From positions 56,542-120,541 of the forward strand of contig CATJWN010000070.1 of the NCBI GenBank assembly GCA_949745595.1: a DNA stretch of 64,000 nt. Reading direction: 5' to 3'. Shown piece after piece: positions 46,830-55,646 of this stretch (within the stretch, counting starts at the first letter, position 1; each line of letters starts with the position of its first letter). A program made the position numbers and the translations under genes. This DNA comes from an uncultured Clostridia bacterium. Lineage in GTDB: Bacteria > Bacillota > Clostridia > TANB77 > CAG-508. The notes beneath the pieces were generated by a model. That model saw only the letters and a list, made by a program, of their open reading frames with translations, was not told the DNA's origin and did not search any database.

Positions 46830-47763
46830 ATGATTTTTAGAACTGATTTAGCTCTTGAAAGAAGAGAAGTGTATAAGAAAGCTCAAGCTATCGAAGATGA
46901 AATCGAGGGGATTGAGTGTAATGAGGAAAAGCCAAACGAGAGAATTCAAATAACTAGAGTTAAGATTTTAAATGAAAAAGGGGAAGAGGCACTTTCAAAA
47001 CCAATAGGTGAGTACATTACTTTAGATATATCAAAAGTAAAATATATGGAAGAAGAAGCTATTGAAGAAGCGAGTAATATATTAGCAGAAGAGATAAAAA
47101 AATTAGTGGATAAACATATTGGAAAGGAAGAACCAGTTTTAATTGTTGGTCTTGGAAATGAGTATGTAACACCAGATTCGCTAGGGCCGAAAGTTGCAAA
47201 TGACATTGAAGTTACAAGACATATAATTAAATATTGTCCACAATTTGTAAAAGAGGGTACAAGAGAAATATCTGCAGTTTCACCAGGGGTATTGGGGGTA
47301 ACTGGTATAGAAACTTTGGAAATTGTTAAGGGTATAGTAGAAAATGTAAAACCTAAATTACTAATTGTAATTGATAGCTTGTGTTCTAAAAATATTGAAA
47401 GAATAAGTAGCTCAGTACAATTATCAGATACTGGAATTGTTCCTCGGAGCAGGAGTAGGGAATACGAGAGCAGAATTATCTGAGAGAACACTTGGCATTC
47501 CAGTAATTGCTTTGGGAGTTCCAACAGTTGTAGAAGCTGCTACAATTACAAATGATGGTTTAGATTTATTTATACAAAAATTACAAGATGAAGCGAAATC
47601 TAATGAGTATCTAAACAAGTTAAGAGAAGAAGATAATTATGAAGAAATAAAAGAAGCACTTTTGCCAAATGATTTTAATTTTATAGTTACACCAAAAGAA
47701 ATAGATGAGTTAATAGAAAACATGTCAAAATTAATTTCTTATGGTATAAATATGAGCTTGTAG
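46830..47763 (+). CDS. gpr: GPR spore germination protease, needs +1 recoding
   Basis: GPR degrades small acid-soluble spore proteins during germination. The prosequence start FRTDLALERRE is visible, then LIVGLGNEYVTPDSLGPKV near residue 107, EISAVSPGVLGVTGIET and VIDSLCSKNIER near residue 181. The zero frame ends at 47483. Skipping the C at 47445 gives TGIVPGAGVGNTRAEL, a near-invariant family segment, then GIPVIALGVPTVVEAATI and the C-terminus at 47763, for 310 residues. ATG at 46830 is spaced nine bases from GGGAG. Confidence 0.93.
47445..47448 (+). other. CGGA +1 recoding site in gpr
   Basis: Context GTT-CCT-CGG-AGC. GGA supplies the conserved Gly of VPGAGVGN. Confidence 0.9.
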
Positions 47764-47783
47764 TTAAACAAGCTCAATTTTTT
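47754..47783 (+). terminator. Terminator after gpr
   Basis: GAGCTTG (47754-47760) pairs with CAAGCTC (47769-47775), followed by T6. Confidence 0.8.
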
Positions 47784-47828
47784 GCTTTTTGAATAAAATA
47801 ATATATAAAGTTTTAAGAAGGAGGAGAT

Positions 47829-48323
47829 ATGAAATCTTTTTGTATAAAATTGAGTAGTGATAAGCAAGAAAGTTTTTTGATAGAACAGTTAAGCCAAATA
47901 AAGTATATTGATTTTGTTATTTCTTCTTTTCAGTTTAAAATATTTAAAAATATAATAGTCCATTATAAAGGAGATAATATAACTTTATTTAATCAAGCGA
48001 TAAGCGAAGCTATTGGTAATACTATACAAAAATTTTATGAAGAAGAAATATTAGAGAAAATGATAAGGAAAAATTATTTTTACTTAAGTGAAGACGAACA
48101 AGATAGTATAATAAGAATTTCTTTAAGAATTTTAGTTGCAAGCAAAGAAAATGACGATTTTGGAAAAGAGATTTTAAAAGAGCTTATATATGAGTATATA
48201 GAAGAAAATAAAAAAATGATTTTAGAAGGTTTTGTTACTTTTAGAACAAAAGAATATAAAGAAACCTTAGACTATATTGCGGAACTTGCAGTGACTTCAT
48301 ATTTGAATTTAATACAATATTAG
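47829..48323 (+). CDS. YtxC-like sporulation protein
   Basis: This 164-residue soluble, helical protein has a C-terminal FVTFRTKEYKETLDYIAELAVTSYL cut from longer context, which resembles the end of YtxC, a sporulation protein of unknown mechanism. It is much shorter than the Bacillus protein. Its position after gpr fits a sporulation role. ATG follows GGAGGAG. Confidence 0.6.
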   Translation: MKSFCIKLSSDKQESFLIEQLSQIKYIDFVISSFQFKIFKNIIVHYKGDNITLFNQAISEAIGNTIQKFYEEEILEKMIRKNYFYLSEDEQDSIIRISLRILVASKENDDFGKEILKELIYEYIEENKKMILEGFVTFRTKEYKETLDYIAELAVTSYLNLIQY

Positions 48324-48369
48324 CTTTTAATTTAAAAACATTTGTGATAGAATTATTGCAGGTGATAAA

Positions 48370-49066
48370 ATGACAGGTTTTGTTTTAAAAATGCTTGCAA
48401 TAGTAAGTATGACACTAGATCATATAAAATATGCAGTGCCAGCTACAAATAATTTTGTAACAATGTATTTTGGAAGGATTGCTTTTCCAATATTTGCTTT
48501 TTTAGTAGCAGAAGGCATGATACATACAAAAAGTAGGAAAAAATATTTATTAAGAATGACTATTTTTGCTGTAATTTCTCAGATACCATATATACTTTTT
48601 AGAGGGCTAATTTCAGATAGGTTTGTACTAAATATAATGTTTACTTTTCTATTTGCAATCATAGGAATCATGATATTTGATTGGTTTGAAAAGCTAGAAA
48701 GCTATCCAAGTTTTTTGAAATTTATAACAATAGCATTAATTGCAAGTTCTATTTTAATGATGACTAATTTTATATCAATAGATTATGGTTGGTATGGAAT
48801 AAGTACAGTGTGGTTATTTTATGTTTTGAAAGACAAGAAAATTTTGAGAACTTTGCGGATATATTATTTTAGTTTGCTTATATTATTTTTCAAGATATAT
48901 TGGATTTTTAAATCAGTTAGATTATATAAGTTTATTTTTTGCAGCATTACCTGCAATTATAATTTTATTTTACAATGGAAAAGAAGGAAAGAAGCTAAAA
49001 TACTTTTTCTACCTTTTTTATCCAGTGCATATGCTAATATTTTATGGATTATCTTTTATTTTTTAG
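48370..49066 (+). CDS. TraX-family membrane protein, needs +1 recoding
   Basis: This is 231 residues with six or seven membrane helices. TraX acetylates F-pilin in E. coli; Firmicute members have unknown roles. The start LKMLAIVSMTLDHIKYA and YFGRIAFPIFAFLVAEGM are typical. The zero frame after codon 162 gives a basic, non-membrane tail. Skipping the C at 48856 gives GYIILVCLYYFSRYIG and the family ending FYLFYPVHMLIFYG, to 49066. In this gene the zero frame happens to be slightly longer than the recoded one, so length alone would not reveal the break. Confidence 0.88.
48856..48859 (+). other. CGGA +1 recoding site in the traX-like gene
   Basis: Context ACT-TTG-CGG-ATA, at the beginning of a membrane helix. 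Confidence 0.88.
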
Positions 49067-49074
49067 ATATAAAA

Positions 49075-49094
49075 AGTCTCCCAAAAGGGAGACT
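49075..49094. terminator. Bidirectional terminator between the traX-like and GT4 genes
   Basis: AGTCTCCC-AAAA-GGGAGACT, a perfect 8-bp stem with A/T tails on both sides. Confidence 0.85.
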
Positions 49095-49108
49095 TTAATT
49101 TTATAATT

Positions 49109-50398
49109 TTATGCAAAAGCTTGACGCTTTTTGAAAGATAAAAGATTTGTAATTTCGTTTGGCTTCTTGTTTGTCGCTGCTTTTTGTGCTTCTTCTTGAG
49201 CAATTTGTTTTGCTTGTCTTTCTGCCATTGTTTCACAGATTGCTTTTTGATAAGTAAAGTGGGTGTCTTGAGCAATTTTAGTCCAATTATATTTTGTTTT
49301 CACTTCTTGTTTAGCATTTTTTACAATATTATCACACAATTTGTGGTCAAATAGAAGAGCTAAAATTGAATCTGCAAGAGAATTTGAGTTTCCTGCATAA
49401 CTCTTCATACCAGTAACACCATGATCAACGATTTCATTTAAACCACCAATATCTGTAACAACAGTAGGAACACCTGAAAGCATAGCTTCAATTGCAACAA
49501 TTCCAAAAGGCTCATAAGTGCTAGGGAAGACAGCAATATCCGCACATTTATACATTTTTTGTACTTGTTTTGGAGAAAGTTGACCTGTAAAATATACTTT
49601 ATTTCCAAGACCTAAACTATTAACTTCGTTTTGAAGTTCTCCAAGCATGCCACCTTTACCAGCAACTATAAGTTTTGCGTCATGATAATTATTTAAAATT
49701 TTAGGCATAGCACCAATTAAGTGTTGAATACCTTTTTCATAAACTAATCTACCCATAAAAAGAATAATTTTTTCATTATCCATAGCGTATTTACGCCTAA
49801 AGTCATAATCTCTTTCACTAACAGTAAAGTTAGAAGGGCTAACACCATTAGGTACAACATTTATTTTTTCAAAAGGAAGTCCGAACAATCTTTGTAATTC
49901 ATTTTTCATATAATTACTATTAACAATAACTTCTGAAGATTCGTAAGTAAGCATCCATTCAGTATCATTAATATACTTTTGCTGTTGTTCTCTGATACCA
50001 CTATTTCTTCCTGCTTCAGTAGCATGGATAGTAGAAACGATAGGTGTATTATATGAAGTTTTTAAAGTTTTTGCAGCATAAGCAACTAACCAATCATGAG
50101 CGTGAATAATATCAAAATTTCCTTCTTTTGCAATGATTTCACCAGTTTTTGCTATCATATTAAAATTAAGTTGCATAACCCAATCTATAAAATTATTTGG
50201 TTGTATCATAAAATTGTCAACTCTGTAAACTTGTACCCCATTGTCATCTTCAAAGTATGGTACATTACCATCTCTATAAGTAACAACTGTAACTTCGTGA
50301 CCATCTTTTATTAATCTATGAGATAAATCGTGAACAACTCTAGCAATCCCTCCTACAACTCTTGGGGGATATTCCCATGATAGCATTAAAATTCTCAT
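49109..50398 (-). CDS. GT4 glycosyltransferase, probable glycogen-synthase type
   Basis: This is 429 residues with a GT-B fold. The N-terminal MLSWEYPPRVVGGIARVV is the nucleotide-sugar synthase motif of the starch/glycogen synthase group, and DIIHAHDWLVAYAA follows near residue 95. The C-terminal half has NVVPNGVSPSNF, FMGRLVYEKGIQHLIGA near residue 214 and the E-x7-E motif in YEPFGIVAIEAML near residue 297. Next to DUF4912 and GH57 branching-enzyme genes it probably extends an alpha-1,4-glucan. The last 45 residues are polar and Ala/Gln-rich. Confidence 0.85.
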   Translation of the reverse strand: MRILMLSWEYPPRVVGGIARVVHDLSHRLIKDGHEVTVVTYRDGNVPYFEDDNGVQVYRVDNFMIQPNNFIDWVMQLNFNMIAKTGEIIAKEGNFDIIHAHDWLVAYAAKTLKTSYNTPIVSTIHATEAGRNSGIREQQQKYINDTEWMLTYESSEVIVNSNYMKNELQRLFGLPFEKINVVPNGVSPSNFTVSERDYDFRRKYAMDNEKIILFMGRLVYEKGIQHLIGAMPKILNNYHDAKLIVAGKGGMLGELQNEVNSLGLGNKVYFTGQLSPKQVQKMYKCADIAVFPSTYEPFGIVAIEAMLSGVPTVVTDIGGLNEIVDHGVTGMKSYAGNSNSLADSILALLFDHKLCDNIVKNAKQEVKTKYNWTKIAQDTHFTYQKAICETMAERQAKQIAQEEAQKAATNKKPNEITNLLSFKKRQAFA

Positions 50399-50622
50399 TT
50401 GATTTTTGCTCCTTTCAAACTTTCTTTTGTAACCAAATTTTATGATTAAATTCTTCTATTATTCTATATAAAAAAATACTAAAAGTAAACAGATTTTGAC
50501 AAAAAAAACAAAAAAATTTTTAAAAAACTTGACAGATTACATTTATATTACAATTGCGTTAATAAATGTTTCACAAATAAAAATTAAGATTTAAAAAATT
50601 AAAAAAAATAGGATTTAGGTAT

Positions 50623-50651
50623 TGTTTTTAATTTTCTTTTAGTATATGATA
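50623..50651 (+). promoter_or_regulatory. Promoter of the DUF4912/GH57 genes
   Basis: TTGTTT at 50623-50628 and TATGAT at 50646-50651 with a 17-base spacer. The 312-base divergent gap 50399-50710 is otherwise A/T-rich runs in which I see no further structure. Confidence 0.6.
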
Positions 50652-50710
50652 TATGAATAGAGTGAATATATTATTTAGAAGATATATAAGATTATACCAA
50701 GGAGGAAGCA

Positions 50711-51811
50711 ATGCCTAAGAAAACAACAGAAAATGAAGAAAAAAATAAGAAGAAAAATGTAGCAAAAAATAATACAGTGGCAAAGAAAAATTCTACAAAG
50801 AATGGTAAAAAGAGAACTAATAAAAAAAATACTAGTTCTAAAAAAGCTACAAGTAAAAATACAAAGACTAATGTATCTTCTAATAAAAAGAAAAACAATA
50901 CAAAAAATGTAACAAGAAAAGTCGAAAATAAGAAGATAGAGACTAAAAATGAAGTGAAAAAAGCTGAACCTAAGAAAGAGGCAATAAAAAAAGACGAAAT
51001 TAAAGAAAAAACAGTTATAGAAAAAATAAAAGCTTTTATTGCCAAAATAGTTGCAATGCAAGAAGAAGCTAGACTTGAAGCTGAAAATGAGAAAGCAAAA
51101 ACAGAAGGAAAAGAAAATCCTAAAGCAAAGAAATCAGAGAAGAAAGTAGAACCAATTTCTACATCATATATGTTAGAATATTATGATTTACCATATAGAT
51201 ATAATGAGACAGTTGTTAAAATATTAGCACAAACACCAAAAAGATTATTTGTATATTGGGATATTTCAGATAATGACAGACAAAAATATTTGCTTGCTTT
51301 TGGTGAGAGATTTTTTGAAGAAACTTACCCAGTATTATTAGTTCACAATGAAGATATGAATTATACTTTTGAAGTCCCAATAAATGATTTTGCAAATAGT
51401 TGGTATTTAGATATAAATGATTCAAAAGCAAAATATACAATTCAACTTGGTAGAAAGTTTAGAGAAAAACCAGAAATGGTAAATATAATTGCTTCTACAG
51501 GAACTGAGAGTGTCGTATTACATAATGATTATGTACCAATTATTACTTCAAATATATTAGAGGTACCAAATGACCATATTTTATTTGAAAATTTACAATC
51601 AAAAGTTTTATATAGAAATGTAAAAACAGGCACAGATAGTTATGTAGAAATTGACAATTTAGAATTTAGCAAGAGAATGGGTAAAATTTACAGCATTTAT
51701 GATGTTTACAAAGAGATCTATAAGAATGAAATTGATAGTGAAACATTGACAGATTTATTAAATCCATCAAGTATGACATCAAGTAAAATGTCAAGCAATG
51801 CGTTTATATAA
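50711..51811 (+). CDS. DUF4912 protein with Lys-rich N-terminal region
   Basis: This is 366 residues. The first 150 residues are very rich in Lys, Asn and Thr and probably disordered, with a helix (VIEKIKAFIAKIVAMQEEARLEAE region). The DUF4912 domain begins near YMLEYYDLPYRYNETVVKIL and has KRLFVYWDIS near residue 178 and SWYLDI. The family often sits beside GH57 branching enzymes and glycogen synthase-like genes, as here; its function is unknown, perhaps glucan binding. It ends at a strong terminator 18 bases before the GH57 gene. Confidence 0.85.
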   Translation: MPKKTTENEEKNKKKNVAKNNTVAKKNSTKNGKKRTNKKNTSSKKATSKNTKTNVSSNKKKNNTKNVTRKVENKKIETKNEVKKAEPKKEAIKKDEIKEKTVIEKIKAFIAKIVAMQEEARLEAENEKAKTEGKENPKAKKSEKKVEPISTSYMLEYYDLPYRYNETVVKILAQTPKRLFVYWDISDNDRQKYLLAFGERFFEETYPVLLVHNEDMNYTFEVPINDFANSWYLDINDSKAKYTIQLGRKFREKPEMVNIIASTGTESVVLHNDYVPIITSNILEVPNDHILFENLQSKVLYRNVKTGTDSYVEIDNLEFSKRMGKIYSIYDVYKEIYKNEIDSETLTDLLNPSSMTSSKMSSNAFI

Positions 51812-51822
51812 AAGAGAATATG

Positions 51823-51854
51823 AGAGGCGTATTTGTCTTACGCCTCTATTTTTT
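51823..51854 (+). terminator. Terminator between DUF4912 and GH57 genes
   Basis: AGAGGCGTA pairs with TACGCCTCT and a T6 run follows. Some read-through is likely, since no separate promoter for the GH57 gene is evident. Confidence 0.8.
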
Positions 51855-51871
51855 AAATAGAGGAGAAGTTA

Positions 51872-53464
51872 ATGAAAAAAGATATTAAAGGATATGTATG
51901 TTTCGTATTGCACGCACATCTCCCATATATTCATCATCCAGAAAATGATACATATTTAGAAGAAGAATGGCTTTTCGAAGCTATTTCTGAAACTTACATA
52001 CCACTTATACTTAATTTCCAAAAATTAGTTGAGGAAGGTGTTAATTTCAGAGTTACAATGACAATGACACCACCTCTTTTAAATATGCTTGATAATAAGC
52101 TTTTACAAGAGAGATATATTAAATACTTAAATAAACATATTGAACTTGCAGAAAAGGAAATTAGTAGAACTACTTACGATGAAAGAGTTAATCGTTTGTC
52201 TAAGTATTATTTCGATAGATATTCAAATGATTTACATATCTTTAGAGATGTATATAATTGCAATTTAATTACAGCTTTTAAAGAATTACAAGATAGAGGT
52301 GTACTTGAAATTATTACTTGTGGCGCAACACATGGATATTTTCCAATTTTATATGTAAATGAAAAAACAGTTAGAGCACAAATTGGAGTAGGTGTACAAA
52401 CTTATGAAAAATTCTTTGGGAGAAAACCTAGAGGAATATGGCTTCCAGAGTGTGGGTATGTCCCAGAAGCTGATAAGTATTTAAGAGAATTCGGAATAGA
52501 ATATGCAATAACTGAAAGCCATGGTATATTATATGCTGATCCAGCTCCATTATATGGAACATATGCACCAATTGTTTCACCAGAAGGCTTATGCTGTTTT
52601 GGTAGAGATATTGAATCTTCAAGGCAAGTATGGAGTTCTATTAATGGGTATCCAGGAGATTACAATTATAGAGAGTTTTACAGAGACATTGGATATGATG
52701 CGCCTTATGATTATATTAAGCCATATATAGCTTGCAATGGTGTTAGAGTGAATACAGGTATAAAATATTATAGAATTACTGGAAAAGATGGTGAGAAAGA
52801 CTATTATGATGTTCAATGGGCAAAGGATACAGCTGAAAGACAAGCTGGGCATTTTTTTGCTTGCAGAACTGAACAAATAGATAATTTATCTAAATATATG
52901 CATGTTCCACCTATAATTACTTGTCCTTATGACGCAGAGTTATATGGGCATTGGTGGTATGAAGGTCCATATTGGCTATATATTTTATTTAAGAAAATTT
53001 ATTATAATGCAAGTAATTTTGAGTTAATAACACCAGGTGAATATATTGATAAATTCCCTAATATCCAAGTGGCAAAACCTTGTAGATCAAGTTGGGGAGC
53101 AAATGGGTATAGTGAGGTTTGGTTAAATCAAACAAATGATTATGCACATCGTCACTTACATAAAGCAGGCGATAGAATGTGCGAGTTAGCTGCTATGTTC
53201 CCAAACGAAGGTGATACACTAAGAAGACAAGCTTTAAATCAATGTGCGAGAGAATTGCTTTTAGCCCAAAGCAGTGATTGGCTATTTATTATAACTAATG
53301 GCACAATGGTGGAGTATGCTCATAAAGCAATAAAAGATCATATTGGGCGTTTTACAAAGTTGTATTATCAAATAAAGAATGATAAGATTGATGCAAAATA
53401 TTTGTTAGATGTTTTTGACAAAGATGATATATTCCCAGAAATAGATTACACAATATATTGTTAA
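51872..53464 (+). CDS. GH57 1,4-alpha-glucan branching enzyme (DUF1957 type)
   Basis: This 530-residue enzyme makes alpha-1,6 branches by transferring glucan chains. The GH57 barrel has FVLHAHLPYIHHPEN at the N-terminus, ITCGATHGYFPILY, the nucleophile in GIWLPECGYVPEAD near residue 195 and the acid/base Asp in CPYDAELYGHWWYEGPYWL near residue 355. The C-terminal helical domain ends at DIFPEIDYTIYC. With the GT4 gene it forms a glycogen-type synthesis set; the debranching enzyme at 7.6-9.6 kb closes the cycle. Confidence 0.93.
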   Translation: MKKDIKGYVCFVLHAHLPYIHHPENDTYLEEEWLFEAISETYIPLILNFQKLVEEGVNFRVTMTMTPPLLNMLDNKLLQERYIKYLNKHIELAEKEISRTTYDERVNRLSKYYFDRYSNDLHIFRDVYNCNLITAFKELQDRGVLEIITCGATHGYFPILYVNEKTVRAQIGVGVQTYEKFFGRKPRGIWLPECGYVPEADKYLREFGIEYAITESHGILYADPAPLYGTYAPIVSPEGLCCFGRDIESSRQVWSSINGYPGDYNYREFYRDIGYDAPYDYIKPYIACNGVRVNTGIKYYRITGKDGEKDYYDVQWAKDTAERQAGHFFACRTEQIDNLSKYMHVPPIITCPYDAELYGHWWYEGPYWLYILFKKIYYNASNFELITPGEYIDKFPNIQVAKPCRSSWGANGYSEVWLNQTNDYAHRHLHKAGDRMCELAAMFPNEGDTLRRQALNQCARELLLAQSSDWLFIITNGTMVEYAHKAIKDHIGRFTKLYYQIKNDKIDAKYLLDVFDKDDIFPEIDYTIYC

Positions 53465-53483
53465 ATAAGAAAGGATGTATAAC

Positions 53484-53819
53484 ATGAAAGTATATGATGA
53501 AGTAAATAACTTAGCACAAGCGATAAAAGAAAGCAAAGAATACATTGAATACAAAGAGATAAGAGCAGAAATTTTTGCAAATCCTGAACTAAAAAATCAA
53601 GTTGAAGAGTTTGAAAAAATTAGATATGAAGAGCAATTATTAGCTATGCAAGGAGAAAAACAAACTGATGAGAAAATGGCTAAATTACAAGAATTATACA
53701 CTATTCTTGTGCAAAATGAAAAAGTAAAAGAATACTTTGACAAAGAAGTTAGATTTAATGTAATGATGGCTGATGTTAACAAGACAATAGGAGAAGCTAT
53801 TAAAGACGTAATTCAATAA
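53484..53819 (+). CDS. YlbF/YmcA-family regulator
   Basis: This is 111 residues, all helical: VYDEVNNLAQAIKESKEYIEY cut at the usual turn, then NPELKNQVEEFEK and VRFNVMMADVNKTIGEAI. In B. subtilis YlbF, YmcA and YaaT form an iron-sulfur complex that promotes RNA maturation by RNase Y. Only one such protein is in this window. The ATG at 53484 is preferred over one nine bases earlier because of spacing from AAAGG. Confidence 0.85.
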   Translation: MKVYDEVNNLAQAIKESKEYIEYKEIRAEIFANPELKNQVEEFEKIRYEEQLLAMQGEKQTDEKMAKLQELYTILVQNEKVKEYFDKEVRFNVMMADVNKTIGEAIKDVIQ

Positions 53820-53826
53820 CTTTTAT

Positions 53827-53857
53827 AAGCTCAGACTTTTATAAGTCTGGGCTTTTT
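53827..53857 (+). terminator. Terminator after ylbF
   Basis: AAGCTCAGACTT pairs with AAGTCTGGGCTT (one G-T pair), followed by T5. Confidence 0.85.
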
Positions 53858-53883
53858 TGTGAATTTTTTATGAAATAAAAATG

Positions 53884-53912
53884 TTGCTATATTTTGTAAA
53901 ATGTTATATAAT
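53884..53912 (+). promoter_or_regulatory. Promoter of recJ-rel-hydrolase-hisS
   Basis: TTGCTA at 53884-53889 and TATAAT at 53907-53912 with a 17-base spacer, 33 bases before recJ. Confidence 0.75.
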
Positions 53913-53944
53913 TAATGACAAATATTTATTTTAGGAGAAAAGGA

Positions 53945-55634
53945 ATGTACAAAAAGTGGGAATTTTATAAAACTGATGAAGATAAAGTAAAGTCAATTGC
54001 TGAAAAACATCATATCTCAGAACTTTTAGCAACAGTTTTAGTAAATAGAAATATAATTGAAGACGAAGAGATAAGAGTGTTTTTGGAACCAAATAGAAAC
54101 GATTTTCATGATCCATATTTGATGCCAGATATGAAAGAGGCAGTAGATAGGCTTTTAAAAGCTATTGAAAGTAATGAAAGAGTTATGATTTATGGAGATT
54201 ATGATGTCGATGGAATTACTAGTACAACAGTTTTAAAAAAGTTCTTGCGGGGAAAGAGGATTAGATGCAGCTTTTTATATTCCTAATAGATTAAACGAAG
54301 GCTATGGACTTAATAAAGAAGCGGTTAAGAAAATAGCTGACGAAGGATATACATTAATTGTAACAGTAGATTGTGGGATTTCTGGAATTGAAGAGATAGA
54401 ATATGCTAAAGAACTTGGAATGGATGTTATTGTTACAGACCATCACGAGCCTTTAGACAATCTTCCAAAAGCAATAGCTGTAGTTGATTGTAAGAGAAAA
54501 GATAATAAATATCCTTTTAATAGTCTAGCAGGTGTTGGAGTTGCTTTCAAATTAATACAGGCAATTTCTCAAAAGTTGAAACTATCAGAGAAAGATTATT
54601 TAAAATACTTAGATATAGTTTGTGTTGGAACTATATCAGATATAGTTCCACTAATTGATGAAAATAGAGTTATTGCAAAGCTTGGACTAATGCTTGCAGC
54701 AGAAACTAGAAATTTTGGACTTAAATCTTTGATTATAAATTCAGGTTATAAAGATGTAAATTCAAATACAATTTCTTTCGGAATTGCTCCAAGGATTAAT
54801 GCTTGCGGAAGAATGGGCTTTGAAAATGAAGCACTTAATTTATTTTTAAATGAAGATAAAAATCAAGTTTTAGAAATTACTGAAAAGCTTAATTCATATA
54901 ATAAAGAAAGACAAGAAACTGAAAAGCGAATTTTTGATGAAGTAATAGAGAAGATTGAAGCTGAGAATTTAGATGAAAAAAATGCAATTGTTTTAGCAGG
55001 TAAAGGATGGCATCATGGTGTTATTGGAATAGTGGCTTCAAAAGTTACTGACCTTTACTTTAAACCAACTATTTTAATATGCTTAGATAATGGCAAAGGA
55101 AAGGGCTCAGGACGTAGTGTCCCAGGTTTTGATTTGCATGAGGCCTTGTGTAAAACCAGTGAATACTTAGACAAATATGGTGGACATGAGATGGCAGTTG
55201 GCTTAAGTTTAGACGAGAAAAATGTAGAGGCATTTGCAGAAAAATTTGAAGAAATTAGTGCAGAAGCACGTACCAGTGAAATTGTTTCGATAATAAAAAT
55301 AGATAAGGAAATAAAATTAAAAGATATTGATATAGAAAAAATAAAAGAGCTTAGCAAGTTAGAGCCGGTCGGTGAAGCAAACAAAATGCCAATATTTATT
55401 TATAGAAATTTAAAAATAAATTCTATAAGGTCTCTATCAGAAGGAAAACATATGAAATTAACTTTAAAAGATGGAAATACAATTATTAATGCAATAGGAT
55501 TTAATTTAGGTAATATTGCTAGTGACTATTTGATAGGGGATAAAGTTGACGTTGTAGGTGTTTTAGAGATAAACACATTCAATGGCTTAGATACAATACA
55601 GATAAATTTAAGAGATATTAGAAAATCATATTAA
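53945..55634 (+). CDS. recJ: Single-stranded-DNA exonuclease RecJ, needs +1 recoding
   Basis: RecJ is a 5'-3' exonuclease in recombination and repair. The first 100 residues carry IYGDYDVDGITSTTVLKKF (DHH phosphoesterase motif I). The zero frame then meets CGG and ends at 54286. Skipping the C at 54248 gives FLGERGLDAAFYIPNRLNEGYG and the rest: VTVDCGISG, VTDHHE near residue 160, GRMGFENEAL, the DHHA1 domain GWHHGVIGIVASKV and SGRSVPGFDLHE, and a C-terminal OB-like domain. Total is 562 residues, normal for Firmicutes. The start is the ATG after AGGAGAAAAGG. Confidence 0.94.
54248..54251 (+). other. CGGG +1 recoding site in recJ
   Basis: Context TTC-TTG-CGG-GGA. It is the only site with G as fourth base; the +1 codon is GGG. 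The residue position is variable in the family. Confidence 0.88.
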
Positions 55635-55646
55635 TGGGGGAAAGAT

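Noticed and set aside
50529..50548. TTGACA at 50529 as a promoter for the DUF4912 gene
   Set aside because: No -10 box at 16-18 bases; the pair at 50623-50651 is better placed.
50675..51061. Long Phe-rich minus-strand reading frames opposite the DUF4912 gene
   Set aside because: They are the complement of the Lys-rich region (AAA/AAG read as TTT/CTT) and lack starts with ribosome sites.
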